Notes: generated by a model from the sequence alone, not told the origin. 64,000 nucleotides of DNA from Candidatus Hodarchaeaceae archaeon (GCA_030018135.1 JASEGJ010000001.1:62001-126000), one strand, 5' to 3'. Numbered from the stretch's first letter, positions 14,683 through 24,918 are shown. Program-made: numbers and translations.

Positions 14683-15489
14683 TTAGCGCCTTTGGAGCTG
14701 CCGCAGCTTTTTCACCTCCGCCATGAATGCCATCACCCGCGCGCCATCGACCGGATTCTCGACGATCCCGCCCGCCTTAAAGCTCGTGCCAACGATTGCG
14801 CCGTCCGCATGCTCGAGTAGTTTTGCTACGTTCTGCCTTGTCGTCCCGCTCCCGATCAAGACGGGTTTCTCGGGCACCGCTTTCTTCACCTTTAAGAGGC
14901 TCTGCAGTTCCGGCGCCTCACCAGTCCTGGCGCCCGTAATTATCAGGGCATCGGCGAAGCCTCTGTACGCCGCGTCCTTTGCGGACTCCTCGATCGGCCT
15001 CGCGCTCAAAAGCGCCCCGTGCTTCACGTGAACATCTGCGAAGATCTTGATCCCCTCGGCCCCCAGGCGGCGGCGGTACCTGATCAACTCGGGCGCACAT
15101 GCCTCGATGATTCCTTGATCGCTGACGATGGCCTCCGTGAAGACATTTACGCGTATGAACTCGCCGCCCGCGGCGTTTGCTATGGCCAGCGCCGCCTTGG
15201 CATCGTTTCTGAGCACATTGATGCCAACGGGCACATCCACCGCGTCTACCACCTCTTTGGCTATCGAAGCCATTGCTGAAACCGTCTCCGGGCCGACGTT
15301 CGCCTTCAGGTATGGGGCGTCCCCAAAGTTCTCAATCGTCAGGCCGTCGATGCCCCCCGCCTTTAAGGCTTTGGCGTCCTGAAGGGCGCGCTCGACGATA
15401 TCGTGGACGTCTCGACCATCGTATCTTGGGGAGCTGGGTAGCGGGGGGAGGTGAACCATGCCGATGATCGGCTTTTCCGCCCCAAACAT
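14683..15489 (-). CDS. BtpA/SgcQ-family TIM-barrel protein (2)
   Basis: 268 residues, paralogue of the gene at 11656: KPIIGMVHLPPLPSSPRY, DGLTIENFGDAPY, PVGINVLRNDA and LIGSGTTRQNVAKLL. The N-terminus is shorter than in the paralogue; coding-like sequence continues upstream (KILRG) without an ATG, GTG or TTG, so the start at 15489 may be a few codons late. Convergent with the phosphorylase at 13907. Reaction unknown; two copies in one island make a link to nucleoside use likely. Confidence 0.83.
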   Translation of the reverse strand: MFGAEKPIIGMVHLPPLPSSPRYDGRDVHDIVERALQDAKALKAGGIDGLTIENFGDAPYLKANVGPETVSAMASIAKEVVDAVDVPVGINVLRNDAKAALAIANAAGGEFIRVNVFTEAIVSDQGIIEACAPELIRYRRRLGAEGIKIFADVHVKHGALLSARPIEESAKDAAYRGFADALIITGARTGEAPELQSLLKVKKAVPEKPVLIGSGTTRQNVAKLLEHADGAIVGTSFKAGGIVENPVDGARVMAFMAEVKKLRQLQRR

Positions 15490-15645
15490 TCCCCTCAGGA
15501 TTTTATCCCCAGCTGTGGCGATTTTAGGGATTTTCCCACCCGCTTTCTGTAAATTCCTCTTTCCATTTTACCGTTGCCCTGCCCTTTTCATGCAACCGCC
15601 CAACCTATTGGTTCCAGGTCGCCGACCATATGTCCGGATTAAGGG

Positions 15646-16647
15646 CTATTCCCTAATGTATGGCTTGCCTAGAGCTTTGGGGAAGGGTCTCCTGCCGATG
15701 AAAATTGTGACAATCACGAGAGGGACGATGTAAGGGACCATCTTGAGGAAATATGGCAAAAATGGGTATACCTTGGCGCCCGGCGTGATCGCCACTGTGT
15801 AAGCGAGGGCTTCGGCGAAACCAAAGATAAAGGCACCAGCGAGGGCGAGCAGTGGCGAGAGCCCCGCGAACACCACGCAGGCCAAGGCGATGAAGCCCCT
15901 GCCCGCAGCTATTTCCTTCACGATGCCGTCGAACCAAGCAAGAGACATGAAGACCCCGCCCAAACCTGCCATCGCTCCCCCTAGGGTACAAGTGAACATT
16001 CGGATGTGGTCAACCCTTTGGCCTGCGACATCGGCCGCCTCGGGTTTCTCCCCAGCGGCCTTTATTTTGATGCCGAGGAACGTTCGGTTCAAGATGATAT
16101 GGGCTATGATGGGTACTGCTATGGCGACGAAAATTACCGGACTCAAGAGCCCTATGGGGGTTAATATTTTTGGCACCAAAAACTCCTTACGAACCAAGTG
16201 GATTCCAGGAAATGCCCAAATGGCCATCAGGAGGAAGGGGAGGAATCCTATCCCAAATACATTGATGCCCATCCCCGCCACGACTTGGTTCGCCCTCGCG
16301 TAAACGCTCATCAAGCCAAAGATAAACCCGATAAAAGCACCCACCAGCGACCCCACTAAAAGTCCGGCTATCCCACTCCCTAAGCGCTCAGCTCCGAAAA
16401 CTCCAATAACGCAGCTTACGAGGAAAATCCCCTCCAGCCCGATGTTAACGACCCCAGCCTTTTCGTTGATACACTCCCCCGTAGCTGCGAGAGCCAATGG
16501 TGTCATCGCGAACAAGCCACTCCTGATTATATCCTTCGGTGGAACGCCAGCCCGATCCAGCAAATAAAGGAAGACGGTGATGGCGATCAAACTAATGGCG
16601 TACGCAAGAACCCTCTTAGAGAGACGTATGCGACCTATAGTAATCAT
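15646..16647 (-). CDS. ABC transporter permease for nucleosides (BMP type, second subunit)
   Basis: 333 residues, about nine hydrophobic helices. PLALAATGECINEKAGVVNI and GLEGIFLVSC are the conserved start of BMP/YufQ-type permeases, and EKPEAADVAGQRVDHIRMF is the cytoplasmic coupling region contacting the ATPase. Overlaps the stop of the first permease by 4 nt. Last gene of the importer operon. Confidence 0.9.
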   Translation of the reverse strand: MITIGRIRLSKRVLAYAISLIAITVFLYLLDRAGVPPKDIIRSGLFAMTPLALAATGECINEKAGVVNIGLEGIFLVSCVIGVFGAERLGSGIAGLLVGSLVGAFIGFIFGLMSVYARANQVVAGMGINVFGIGFLPFLLMAIWAFPGIHLVRKEFLVPKILTPIGLLSPVIFVAIAVPIIAHIILNRTFLGIKIKAAGEKPEAADVAGQRVDHIRMFTCTLGGAMAGLGGVFMSLAWFDGIVKEIAAGRGFIALACVVFAGLSPLLALAGAFIFGFAEALAYTVAITPGAKVYPFLPYFLKMVPYIVPLVIVTIFIGRRPFPKALGKPYIRE

Positions 16648-17786
16648 TTGGCCTTCCTCCTTATTAATGCTAGAAGTCCAGGCAAAGCCATAGCTATGAT
16701 GATGACTCCTTGGATGGCCCCCACGAGCTCAGAACTTATTCTTATATCGAATTCCATGAACCTGCCCGAGTGCGCTAACCCTCCGAAGAATATCGCCGCA
16801 GGTATTATGCCTATTGGGTGGTTTCTACCCACTAAAGCCACCCCTATCCCGGCGAACCCATAACCCATCAAATCGCCCAGGGTCGCATGGAACCCCCATT
16901 TTTCCGGCCTTACCGCCAAACTGGCCCCAGCGAGCCCAGCTACCAGCCCGCCGATGATGAAGCTGAGGAATATCGCACGTGAAATACTCATCCCAGCGTA
17001 TCGGGCAGCATCCGGGTTATCTCCGACCAACCTGAGCTCGTATCCCGGGTGCATGCGCCACAAAAATATGTAAACTCCGATGCAGACGAGGAGAGCGATA
17101 AATATCACGGCCGTCAGGCTACCCGCAAGCACGGGGTAGCGTGCAGTGGGCAGAGCCTCCTTGGTTATGTGCGCCCAAATCCCCCTGAGATGATAAATTG
17201 CTAGGTACATAACGAGGTAGAAGGCCATCCAATTGAGCATGATGGTAGATATGACCTCGTGAACCCCTTTCCATATTTTAAGTAAAGCCGGTAGGACGGC
17301 CCAAAGGGCACCTGCTAACATCGCGAAAACCGTGACTGCGAACACGTGAAAGCCTGAGGGTAAGGCAACATGCGCCGCCATCCAAGATGCGGCCGCTGCC
17401 CCTATGTATAATTGCCCCTCGGCACCGATGTTAAAGAGCCCCGCCCTCACGCCGACCGCAAAGGTAAGCGCCGTTAGCATGTAAGGTGTCGCAAACGCAA
17501 GTGCAAACATGAATTCCCTTGTCATAAAAGTCCTTTTTGCGATGAATATACCATATCCCTTGAGCATCGAAATATACCCTTCTATCGGGTCGTGACGAAA
17601 TATGATCATAATCAGGGCTCCGACGATCAATCCTACAAATATAGCAAACGCGGATTCAATCAATGGGCGTTTAAGTCCCCGGATGTAGCCCATGAAAAGG
17701 TTCGGCAACTTAGAAATCATAGATTGAGAGAGGCGCAGGCGCACGAATTCACCCACATCCATTGGTTTTAACCAAGTATTTAACAT
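16644..17786 (-). CDS. ABC transporter permease for nucleosides (BMP type, first subunit)
   Basis: 380 residues with multiple membrane helices; GLFNIGAEGQLYIGAAAASW and GDNPDAARYAGMSISRAIF (coupling helix) are YufP-family hallmarks. Pairs with the following permease to form the channel of a nucleoside importer. The mRNA from bmpA meets a T-rich stretch in the 92-nt gap before this gene, and a TATA-like CTTTAAAAAAACG suggests extra transcription here. Confidence 0.9.
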   Translation of the reverse strand: MLNTWLKPMDVGEFVRLRLSQSMISKLPNLFMGYIRGLKRPLIESAFAIFVGLIVGALIMIIFRHDPIEGYISMLKGYGIFIAKRTFMTREFMFALAFATPYMLTALTFAVGVRAGLFNIGAEGQLYIGAAAASWMAAHVALPSGFHVFAVTVFAMLAGALWAVLPALLKIWKGVHEVISTIMLNWMAFYLVMYLAIYHLRGIWAHITKEALPTARYPVLAGSLTAVIFIALLVCIGVYIFLWRMHPGYELRLVGDNPDAARYAGMSISRAIFLSFIIGGLVAGLAGASLAVRPEKWGFHATLGDLMGYGFAGIGVALVGRNHPIGIIPAAIFFGGLAHSGRFMEFDIRISSELVGAIQGVIIIAMALPGLLALIRRKAK

Positions 17787-17852
17787 TCAGTTCTATAGTT
17801 CTTATAATTGGGAACAAACTTAGAAACAAGTTCGTTTTTTTAAAGGTAAGGC

Positions 17853-17864
17853 AAAAAATAAAAA
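17853..17864 (-). terminator. T-rich attenuator/terminator after the BMP gene
   Basis: The minus strand reads TTTTTATTTTTT shortly after the stop of the substrate-binding protein gene and before the permease genes. A partial stop here would give more binding protein than permease, common in ABC importers. Inference from base composition. Confidence 0.4.
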
Positions 17865-17878
17865 GAGAAAGGAGTGGG

Positions 17879-19171
17879 TTAGCCAAGGATGGCTCGCCAC
17901 TCCTTAACCGCGTTCTCAGTTACCGCCAGTGGAACTTCGACTGCGCCAGTACGTATCTTGCTCTCCAACTCCGCGACCGCTCCCCATATCCAAGCGGGTT
18001 GGTTGTCCCTCATCTCCGCTACTTTTTCCTTGATCCACTCGGGCGGCCCGGGAAGTACCGGCTCTCCGGTCAGTTCCTCCGCCTTCACGCCCATCTTGAT
18101 GAACTCATCTAGGTCCGCGAGGGTGCTGACGGATATCCCCTCCATCGGTATTCCAAGTACGGTGGTGCCGATCCCGAGCACTATCTCATTGCCGTACTCC
18201 GCCACAGCCTCTCTGAATTTGTTTTCCAGAACCAGCTTGGTGGCGTAGTAGACGCCGTAGTCGACCCTCTTCATCATGCTGGCGATGACGAACCCGGGGT
18301 TTATCCAGTCCTGATTCGCGTCCACGCCTATCCAGAAGGGCGGCCCCGCTTTCAGCCTATCCCTAGTGGCGATGTCCTTCACCGCGCTGTTTATCCCAAG
18401 CCCGAGCGGCCCCGCTATGTTGTAGACAGCGACGGCACCCTTCTCGTACATCGGCACGGCGGTTAGGTAACCCTTCGTGATGTCGCTGAATGTTCCGGTG
18501 TAATCATATAGGACCCTCTTATCCCTGGGCGTGTTATAGATGCCCCGCTTCATCTCGGGCTTGTTGTTCTCGATCCAGCCCATGGCCCAGTCGCATCCCC
18601 ACTTGTAGCCTATTTCGAACTTCCAAAGGACGGGGATCTCAATTCCAAAAACGCCACCGATGTAAGGTTTGTCGTAGTAGGCTGCAAGCAGGCCGCCGAG
18701 CGCGCCGACTAAGGCACTTCCCTTGTGCTCCTCGTACACCACATCAAGCAAGTTCGGCTGTGGATCCACCCACTTGGTAAATGTGTCGATGCCCACGAAA
18801 TTTTTATCCGGGAACTCCTTGGCCACCTCGATGAGGGCGTGGGTCAATAGGAACCCAACCCCGACGATAAGCTTCACATCTGGATCTAAAGCAGCTGTCC
18901 TCAGGTTCGGAACGTAGTCGGCTTCAACCATACTAATAATTTCCTTCATCTCAACGCCGAAATCTCTCTCGGCGTCGTCACCGCCCTTGAACGCCATATC
19001 GTTAAAGCTCAGGTCCCCTCTCCCGCCGATGTCGGAGACCACGGCTATCTTGAACACCGCTGGCGGCTTCACCGGAGGCCTTGTAGCGACATATGCACCA
19101 ATTACAGCTGCGGCGATGATTATGATTACTATAGCAATAGCTGTAGTCTTGGCAACTCCCTCATTGTCCAA
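17879..19171 (-). CDS. BMP-family nucleoside-binding protein of ABC importer
   Basis: 430 residues. One N-terminal membrane segment (about residues 9-28) without a lipobox Cys, then a periplasmic-binding fold of the BmpA/PnrA family: FKIAVVSDIGGRGDLSFND, a KLIVGVGFL strand, NFVGIDTF and FWIGVDANQDW. It captures nucleosides outside the cell. The start is uncertain: TTG at 19171 is used, but GGAGGTGAT lies upstream of an in-frame ATA that would add the basic residues IRRL before LDNEG. Upstream of both permeases and downstream of the ATPase. Confidence 0.9.
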   Translation of the reverse strand: MDNEGVAKTTAIAIVIIIIAAAVIGAYVATRPPVKPPAVFKIAVVSDIGGRGDLSFNDMAFKGGDDAERDFGVEMKEIISMVEADYVPNLRTAALDPDVKLIVGVGFLLTHALIEVAKEFPDKNFVGIDTFTKWVDPQPNLLDVVYEEHKGSALVGALGGLLAAYYDKPYIGGVFGIEIPVLWKFEIGYKWGCDWAMGWIENNKPEMKRGIYNTPRDKRVLYDYTGTFSDITKGYLTAVPMYEKGAVAVYNIAGPLGLGINSAVKDIATRDRLKAGPPFWIGVDANQDWINPGFVIASMMKRVDYGVYYATKLVLENKFREAVAEYGNEIVLGIGTTVLGIPMEGISVSTLADLDEFIKMGVKAEELTGEPVLPGPPEWIKEKVAEMRDNQPAWIWGAVAELESKIRTGAVEVPLAVTENAVKEWRAILG

Positions 19172-19271
19172 AAGCCTTCTTATCTTATCACCTCCTTTTT
19201 AGTTGTAAAGCATTTTTAATAATAAGGCTTTCGGATATCGAATCTATCAACTTTCGTCCCCTTTGTGGCTA

Positions 19272-20873
19272 TCAAACCTTCGAGCCGGCCATCATCAGCC
19301 CTATCTTCTCCACCTTTGCCCTCGCCGCATCCACCGTGCCAACGATCTTACCCTCAAAAATTACGGCGATGCGGTCGCTCAGGGACATCACCTCGTCTAG
19401 GTCCTCCGAGACGAGTAGAATTGCCGTACCCTTTTCCTTCAGCCTCAGGAATAGGTCGTGAGTATGTCTGAGCGCCTTGAGGTCGAGCCCGTAGGTCGGG
19501 TGAACCGCGACGATCAAGCGCGGCTCCCGCCAAGTCTCCCTGGCAAGGATGAGCCTCTGGATATTCCCGCCCGAGAGTATCCTCGTCTCAGTCCGCCAGA
19601 GGTCGGGCACCATTATATCGTACTCAGAAACCATCCGCTCGGTGTGTCGAGTTATGAATGAACGATTGAGGAATGTCCACCTTGAAAAAGGCGAGGTCCT
19701 ATAGTCCTTCATGATCAGGTTCTCGGCCGAGGTCATGCCTTCGGCAACTCCCATCCTCCTACGCTCCTCGGGGATATGGACCATGCCGGCCTCCATAAGT
19801 TTCTTGGGCGAATGATTCGTCACATCCTTGCCGAAGACGAGCACCTTGCCCTTTATGACCTCCCGCAGACCGGTGATCGCCTCGACGAGTTCGCTCTGGC
19901 CGTTGCCGGCTACGCCGGCTATGCCCAGTATTTCGCCCTCCCTCACCGTCAAGGAGATGCCTTTGACTGCCAGCAGCCCCTTCTCATCGAGCACATGGAG
20001 GTCCTTGACCTCCAACGCTACCTCGCCCAACTTGACGGGTTTCCTCTTCGGGCGGAACGTGACCTCCCGGCCCATCATCATCCTCACCAATTCCCGCCTG
20101 TTCGTCTCCGAGGTCTTCCTCGTTCCAATCAGCTTGCCCAGCCTGAGCACGGTGACGCGATCGCTTACCTCCATCACCTCCTCGAGCTTGTGGGTGATGA
20201 ACACGACCCCGCGTCCCTCCCTCGCCATCGCTCGTAGGATGGAGAAAAGCCTCTTGGACTCCTCCGGCGTCAGCACAGATGTCGGCTCGTCTAAAATGAT
20301 CACCTCGGGTTCGTGATAGAGGGTCTTGAGTATCTCGACGCGCTGCTGCTCTCCAGCCGAAAGCTCCTCAACCCTAGCCTTTGGATCCACCTTCAACCCA
20401 TATCTATCGGATAACTCCCTGATCCTCTTCTCAACCTTGGAGAGGGGGAATGAGAAGTTGGATTCCGCTAGACCTAGGGCCACGTTCTCGGCGACCGTGA
20501 GCGGCCGCGCAAGCGTGAATTCCTGATGGACCATCCCTATTCCGTGTTCGAGCGCGTCCTTTGGGGATTTTATAGAGATGGGCTTTCCTCTGGCGTAAAT
20601 TCGCCCCTTCGAGAGACTGTAGAATCCGGACAGGATGTTCGCTAGGACCGTCTTACCTGCTCCATTTTCCCCGAGCAGCGCATGAACCTCGCCTGACTTT
20701 ACATCAAAGTTTATGCGGTCCAATATGAGGTGTTCCCAGACGCCGGGGAATCCCTTGCAGATTCCCTCCGCCCGCACCAAGATTTCCCCCAACTTCGGCT
20801 TTCGGGCGGCAGCACTCCTAGACCGCTTACTGCTCTCCCTTCGAAGCAGGATTTTTTTTAGAGGATTTAACAT
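19272..20873 (-). CDS. Double ATPase subunit of the nucleoside ABC importer
   Basis: 533 residues, RbsA/YufO type with two nucleotide-binding halves. First half: GENGAGKTVLANIL (Walker A), LSAGEQQRVEIL (signature), VIILDEPTSVL (Walker B). Second half has the usual degenerate Walker A GVAGNGQSELVEA and LSGGNIQRLILARE. The frame is open to 20972, but ACTTTTAAGAGG at about 20905-20895 lies 25 nt before the ATG at 20873, which would make it leaderless. First gene of the importer operon. Confidence 0.9.
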   Translation of the reverse strand: MLNPLKKILLRRESSKRSRSAAARKPKLGEILVRAEGICKGFPGVWEHLILDRINFDVKSGEVHALLGENGAGKTVLANILSGFYSLSKGRIYARGKPISIKSPKDALEHGIGMVHQEFTLARPLTVAENVALGLAESNFSFPLSKVEKRIRELSDRYGLKVDPKARVEELSAGEQQRVEILKTLYHEPEVIILDEPTSVLTPEESKRLFSILRAMAREGRGVVFITHKLEEVMEVSDRVTVLRLGKLIGTRKTSETNRRELVRMMMGREVTFRPKRKPVKLGEVALEVKDLHVLDEKGLLAVKGISLTVREGEILGIAGVAGNGQSELVEAITGLREVIKGKVLVFGKDVTNHSPKKLMEAGMVHIPEERRRMGVAEGMTSAENLIMKDYRTSPFSRWTFLNRSFITRHTERMVSEYDIMVPDLWRTETRILSGGNIQRLILARETWREPRLIVAVHPTYGLDLKALRHTHDLFLRLKEKGTAILLVSEDLDEVMSLSDRIAVIFEGKIVGTVDAARAKVEKIGLMMAGSKV

Positions 20874-21005
20874 CAAAAAGGCCTTCGCGTATGACCTCTT
20901 AAAAGTGACCATCTTGGAAAAATATTGATTCTCGATAGCGCCGACGAATTTTGTTTCGGGGGCGCAACGCAAATAAATGGAGATGTAAGTTATCTAAGGG
21001 GTGAT

Positions 21006-21911
21006 ATGGTGAAGTTCGAAAATATTACCTTTAGGACCGCGGACGGAAAAGCCTATCACTTGGAAATCGACCGCATCAACCCCAACATTCTGACGGCTGG
21101 CTCGCCCGGCCGCATACTCAAGATGGTTGAGTACCTGAAGGATGCCGAGATAATCGAAGGCGACCGAAAGATGACGGTCGTGCACGGCAAATATCAAGGA
21201 CTGCCGGTCTCGGCGTTTGCAACGGGCATGGGGCCGGCCAGCACCGCCGTGGTCCTGCCGGAGGCCCTCGAGGTGGCTGAGGGGCCGATCACCATGTTGC
21301 GCCTCGGCACCTCCGGCAGCCTGCAGCCATTCGTTAAAGTCGGACATATGGTAATAAGCTCGGGCGTCGTCAGGGATGAGATGGCTACCAGAGCGGCGGT
21401 TGGGCCGGAATATCCAGCTGTTGCCGATCCGGCGCTCGTGCCCATAATGGCGGCGGCGGCGGAAAAACACGGCTACAGGCTGGGCGAAAAATTGTGGGTG
21501 GGGATAATCCACGCTAAGGACGACCTATACTTCGTGGAGACGCCGCAGTTCTCACCCTCGACTGAACTCATGACCGCCAAGCTAGCGTCCTACAGGCGGA
21601 TGGGCGTGCTCGCGAGCGAGATGGAGTTCTCGGTGTACTGCATCATGCGCGACTTCTATGAGGGGCGCAGGGACGACCGAGTAATGGTCGGCAATCTTTT
21701 GGCGGTGATAGCGTCCGCTCCCGAGGTTGAAGCGATAACCGTCAGCAAGGAGGACAAAAAGAGGATGGAGCACGATATGATTAAGATCGGCTTGGACACG
21801 CTGCTGTTGGTCAACCGACTCAGAGAGGGAAAAAGCGTAGATATCGACATCGATCAAGTTGTCAGAGGGATGATGCTCGTGCCGCCGCGGGGCAAGCTCC
21901 TCCGATCGTGA
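21006..21911 (+). CDS. Nucleoside phosphorylase, uridine phosphorylase-like (2)
   Basis: About 301 residues, NP-I family. TAGSPGRILKMVEYL (phosphate loop variant), FATGMGPASTAVVLPEALE, RLGTSGSLQPFVKVG and VLASEMEFSVYCIM (the ribose-binding Glu-Met-Glu pattern, in the variant SEMEFS) are present. Longer than the copy at 13907, with an extra C-terminal segment. The start follows AGGGGTGAT at 21006; an upstream open frame to 20925 overlaps the ATPase promoter and is unlikely. Divergent from the importer operon, so import and cleavage of nucleosides are linked. Confidence 0.88.
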   Translation: MVKFENITFRTADGKAYHLEIDRINPNILTAGSPGRILKMVEYLKDAEIIEGDRKMTVVHGKYQGLPVSAFATGMGPASTAVVLPEALEVAEGPITMLRLGTSGSLQPFVKVGHMVISSGVVRDEMATRAAVGPEYPAVADPALVPIMAAAAEKHGYRLGEKLWVGIIHAKDDLYFVETPQFSPSTELMTAKLASYRRMGVLASEMEFSVYCIMRDFYEGRRDDRVMVGNLLAVIASAPEVEAITVSKEDKKRMEHDMIKIGLDTLLLVNRLREGKSVDIDIDQVVRGMMLVPPRGKLLRS

Positions 21912-22018
21912 AATAATGAAAAACCTATCCGCTCGAACCTGCAAAAATCGTGATCATTGCACTTGTTGATCCTACATCCGATTTCACCCTCTGCATAAAA
22001 GTCTTGATTCCTAAAAAG

Positions 22019-22103
22019 CGCCGGGGCTGGGATTCGAACCCAGGAGGCCCGAAGGGCCATCGGATCTCAAATCCGACGCCTTACCTGGCTTGGCTACCCC
22101 GGC
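22019..22103 (-). tRNA. tRNA-Ser (UGA), no intron
   Basis: 85 nt with acceptor GCCGGGG/CCCCGGC, a long variable arm (TGGCCCTTCGGGCCT region), anticodon stem TCGGA/TCCGA and loop TTTGAGA giving UGA. The discriminator base is G, as in archaeal tRNA-Ser, which separates it from tRNA-Leu. A T5 run follows the 3' end. Lies just downstream of rps10 on the same strand and may share its transcript. CCA is not encoded. Confidence 0.93.
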
Positions 22104-22136
22104 ATTAGAAGTATCCACGAGAAAGTAAAAAAGAGG

Positions 22137-22445
22137 TTAGGTCTTGAGTTCGATTTCGATGCTGACTTCCTCGGGCACCTGAACGCGCATGATCTGTCGC
22201 ATCGCCCGCTCGTCCGCCTCCATATCGATTAGGCGCTTGTGAACCCGCAGCTCCCACTTGTCCCAGGTGATCGTACCCTCGCCATCAGGTGCCTTCTTGG
22301 TGGGGATGACTATCCGCCTCGTCGGAAGCGGCACTGGGCCCGACTTTTTGACGCCCGTTCGCTCGGCGATCGCGACTATCTGCTTGCATACCTCGTCGAG
22401 CTTCTTCGGGTCGGTGCTGGACAGACGTATTCTCGCCTTTTGCAA
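22137..22445 (-). CDS. rps10: Small ribosomal subunit protein uS10
   Basis: 102 residues, normal for archaea. Conserved [17 protein letters not shown] start and [18 protein letters not shown] loop. In archaea this gene follows EF-1alpha, as here. It is the last protein gene of the rpoH-rps10 cluster. Confidence 0.97.
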   Translation of the reverse strand: MQKARIRLSSTDPKKLDEVCKQIVAIAERTGVKKSGPVPLPTRRIVIPTKKAPDGEGTITWDKWELRVHKRLIDMEADERAMRQIMRVQVPEEVSIEIELKT

Positions 22446-22499
22446 GCTGGTCCCAACTATATCTAGGGTTAGTAGTTAGAATAAAAGATTTCAGCTAGC

Positions 22500-23762
22500 C
22501 TATTTCGCGGGCGTTAAGTCTATGCAAACGCCAGCCGCGATGGTCATGCCCATGTCGCGTATCGCAAAGCGGCTTAGCTGCGGGATTTCGGCCGCCCTTT
22601 CTATCACCATGGGCTTGGTCGGCGTAACCTTGATCGTCGCCATGTCGCCGCGCTTTATGAACTCCGGTTTCTCCTCCAGCACAGCGCCCGTCTTGGGATC
22701 GAGCTTCTGTGTTATCTCGCTTATGGTGCACGCCACCTGCGCCGTGTGCGCATGGAAGACCGGCGTGTAACCCGCGGCCACAACGGTCGGATGCTGCAGA
22801 ACCGCGATTCTTGCCGTGAACTCCTTAACCACAGTTGGGGGCGCCTTTGGGTGCCCGGCGACATCGCCGCGCCTTATCGCCGCCCTATCTATGCCCCTCA
22901 CGTTGAAGCCGATATTGTCGCCCGGAACTGCCTGCGGTATGGTCTCATGGTGCATCTCTATCGACTTGACCTCGCCGCTTACGCCCGCTGGCTCGAAGAC
23001 CACGGTCTCGCCTGCCTTCAGCACGCCCGTTTCAACCCTGCCGACCGGCACCGTGCCAACGCCCGTGATCGAATATACATCTTGCACTGGTATCCTCAGT
23101 GGCTTGTCCATCGGTTTCTCGGGCACGACGAAGCTATCCAGCGATGAAAAGAAAACCTGCCCTGTGTACCACTTCATCTTTTCGCTGGGCTTGACGACGT
23201 TTTCGCCGTGAAATGCTGAGGCTGGCACGAATACGAACTTTTCCGGGTTTCTGTAGCCTATCCCCCTAAGGAGGTCTATTACCTCTCCCTTGAGCTTCTC
23301 AAATACGTCCTGCTTGTACCCGACTAGATCCATCTTGTTTATGGTCACGACGAGCTGCCCGACGCCGAGCGTGAAGGCAAGCGCGGCATGCTCTCGGGTT
23401 TGAGGCATTATGCCGTCGTCCGCCGCAACGACGAGCACGGCGGCGTCCGCCTGGCTGGCGCCTGTGATCATGTTCTTGACGAAGTCCCTGTGGCCGGGAG
23501 CATCGATGACGGTGAAATAGTACTTATCGGTTTCAAACTTTCGGTGGGCGAGATCGATCGTCAATCCGCGCTCTCGCTCCTCCTTAAGGGAGTCCATCAC
23601 CCAGGCAAACTTGAAGGTTTTACCTTTATCACCCATTTCCTCGAATTTTTTGATCACGGATTCCTCAACTAGGCCCTTCTCAAAGAACATGCGACCCAGC
23701 AGGGTGGACTTACCGTGATCCACATGTCCAATTACCACGAGGTTCATATGCGGCTTCGCCAT
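22500..23762 (-). CDS. Translation elongation factor EF-1alpha
   Basis: 420 residues from ATG 23762, which follows GGGGGAGAT; an in-frame start at 23789 would add nine residues not seen in the family. G1 [16 protein letters not shown]3 [12 protein letters not shown] and G4 NKMD are intact. Delivers aminoacyl-tRNA to the ribosome with GTP. Sits between rps7 and rps10. Confidence 0.97.
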   Translation of the reverse strand: MAKPHMNLVVIGHVDHGKSTLLGRMFFEKGLVEESVIKKFEEMGDKGKTFKFAWVMDSLKEERERGLTIDLAHRKFETDKYYFTVIDAPGHRDFVKNMITGASQADAAVLVVAADDGIMPQTREHAALAFTLGVGQLVVTINKMDLVGYKQDVFEKLKGEVIDLLRGIGYRNPEKFVFVPASAFHGENVVKPSEKMKWYTGQVFFSSLDSFVVPEKPMDKPLRIPVQDVYSITGVGTVPVGRVETGVLKAGETVVFEPAGVSGEVKSIEMHHETIPQAVPGDNIGFNVRGIDRAAIRRGDVAGHPKAPPTVVKEFTARIAVLQHPTVVAAGYTPVFHAHTAQVACTISEITQKLDPKTGAVLEEKPEFIKRGDMATIKVTPTKPMVIERAAEIPQLSRFAIRDMGMTIAAGVCIDLTPAK

Positions 23763-23823
23763 AATTATCTCCCCCATTAGATTATTCAATATAACTCAAT
23801 AGTCCTATTAAAAAGCATTTCGA

Positions 23824-24429
23824 TTATCTGGCGCCCTTCGCTATTCGCTCGGTTTCTTCCTTCCTCGCTATCGCAAAACTTTTCATGTCGTAGTTAGCGG
23901 CCATTATCAATTCCTCCGCAAGGCATTCCTCGATCGGCTTTTCGCTGTTGAATGATGCCGCAAATGCCCCCGCTGCCAAATTTTTGAGCGCCACATCGAG
24001 CCTCCTCTGGGGGGCGGAATCCACAGCAACGTGATAGGTGATCCCGCCGTAGCTTATCCTAGTTGTTTCCTCCCGCGGGGCGGTATTTTGTATCGCATCG
24101 ACCAAAACTTGAATTGGATTCTTCTTCGCTCGCTGCTCGACAATTTCAAGGGCCTTGCGCACTATGTCGTGGGCCTTGTGTTTCTTGCCGCATGCCCCAG
24201 CCCCGCGGATGAATTTGCCTCCCAGTTTTCTGACGCCTGGACCAGAGCGCATCACTTTATTTATCAACCGCTCGACGATTGGGATCTCGGCCTTACCAAA
24301 TTGCTTGTCCGCATGTCTTCCGCCAGCATGTAGAACTAAACTGGGTTGTAGACGAATATATCGCCCAAGTCCTCGGTCTTTTATCACGATATCATCCACT
24401 CGCCACTTTCCAAAATATTTAAGCTCCAT
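23824..24429 (-). CDS. rps7: Small ribosomal subunit protein uS7
   Basis: 201 residues. FGKAEIPIVERLINKVMRSG and the C-terminal SFAIARKEETERIAKGAR helix are typical. Binds the 3' major domain of 16S rRNA and lines the E site. Four nt after rps12. Confidence 0.97.
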   Translation of the reverse strand: MELKYFGKWRVDDIVIKDRGLGRYIRLQPSLVLHAGGRHADKQFGKAEIPIVERLINKVMRSGPGVRKLGGKFIRGAGACGKKHKAHDIVRKALEIVEQRAKKNPIQVLVDAIQNTAPREETTRISYGGITYHVAVDSAPQRRLDVALKNLAAGAFAASFNSEKPIEECLAEELIMAANYDMKSFAIARKEETERIAKGAR

Positions 24430-24433
24430 GCCA

Positions 24434-24871
24434 TCACCGAGTCGGCTTCTCCTTGCGGCCCTTGACCAATTCCTTCAGCGAGACGCCATTTACTTTTACC
24501 ACCTTGTATCGCACGCCGGGGATGTCCCCCTTTGCCCCTCCCTTCGCGCCCCCGATGCCCTCGACGACGACCTCATCGTGCTCGTCAATGAAACTGATCG
24601 CGCCATCCCCAGGGGCGAAAGCTGTGACCTGTCTCCCATTTTTGATGATTTGGACCCTCACGCATTTTCTAATCGCGGAGTTCGGTTGCTTTGCCTCGAC
24701 CCCCACTTTCTCGAGAACGATGCCTCTGCCCTGCGGGGCCCCCTCCAAGGGGTCTGCCTTCTCGTCCAAGCGCAACACTCGGCGCTTGTAATCGGCATCC
24801 TTCCACCTGAACCTCTGCCGCCTGTGGCTTATTTTCCGAGCCGCAAACTCGCCCCTAGAACCCTTGCTCAT
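24434..24871 (-). CDS. rps12: Small ribosomal subunit protein uS12
   Basis: 145 residues with the decoding-site loops [18 protein letters not shown] and [15 protein letters not shown]. Contributes to decoding accuracy. Part of the nusA-rps12-rps7 run, intact. Confidence 0.97.
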   Translation of the reverse strand: MSKGSRGEFAARKISHRRQRFRWKDADYKRRVLRLDEKADPLEGAPQGRGIVLEKVGVEAKQPNSAIRKCVRVQIIKNGRQVTAFAPGDGAISFIDEHDEVVVEGIGGAKGGAKGDIPGVRYKVVKVNGVSLKELVKGRKEKPTR

Positions 24872-24918
24872 TTTACCACCAAGTCTTAGATAGCACTTAA
24901 CCTTGAAACCTTAAAAGC

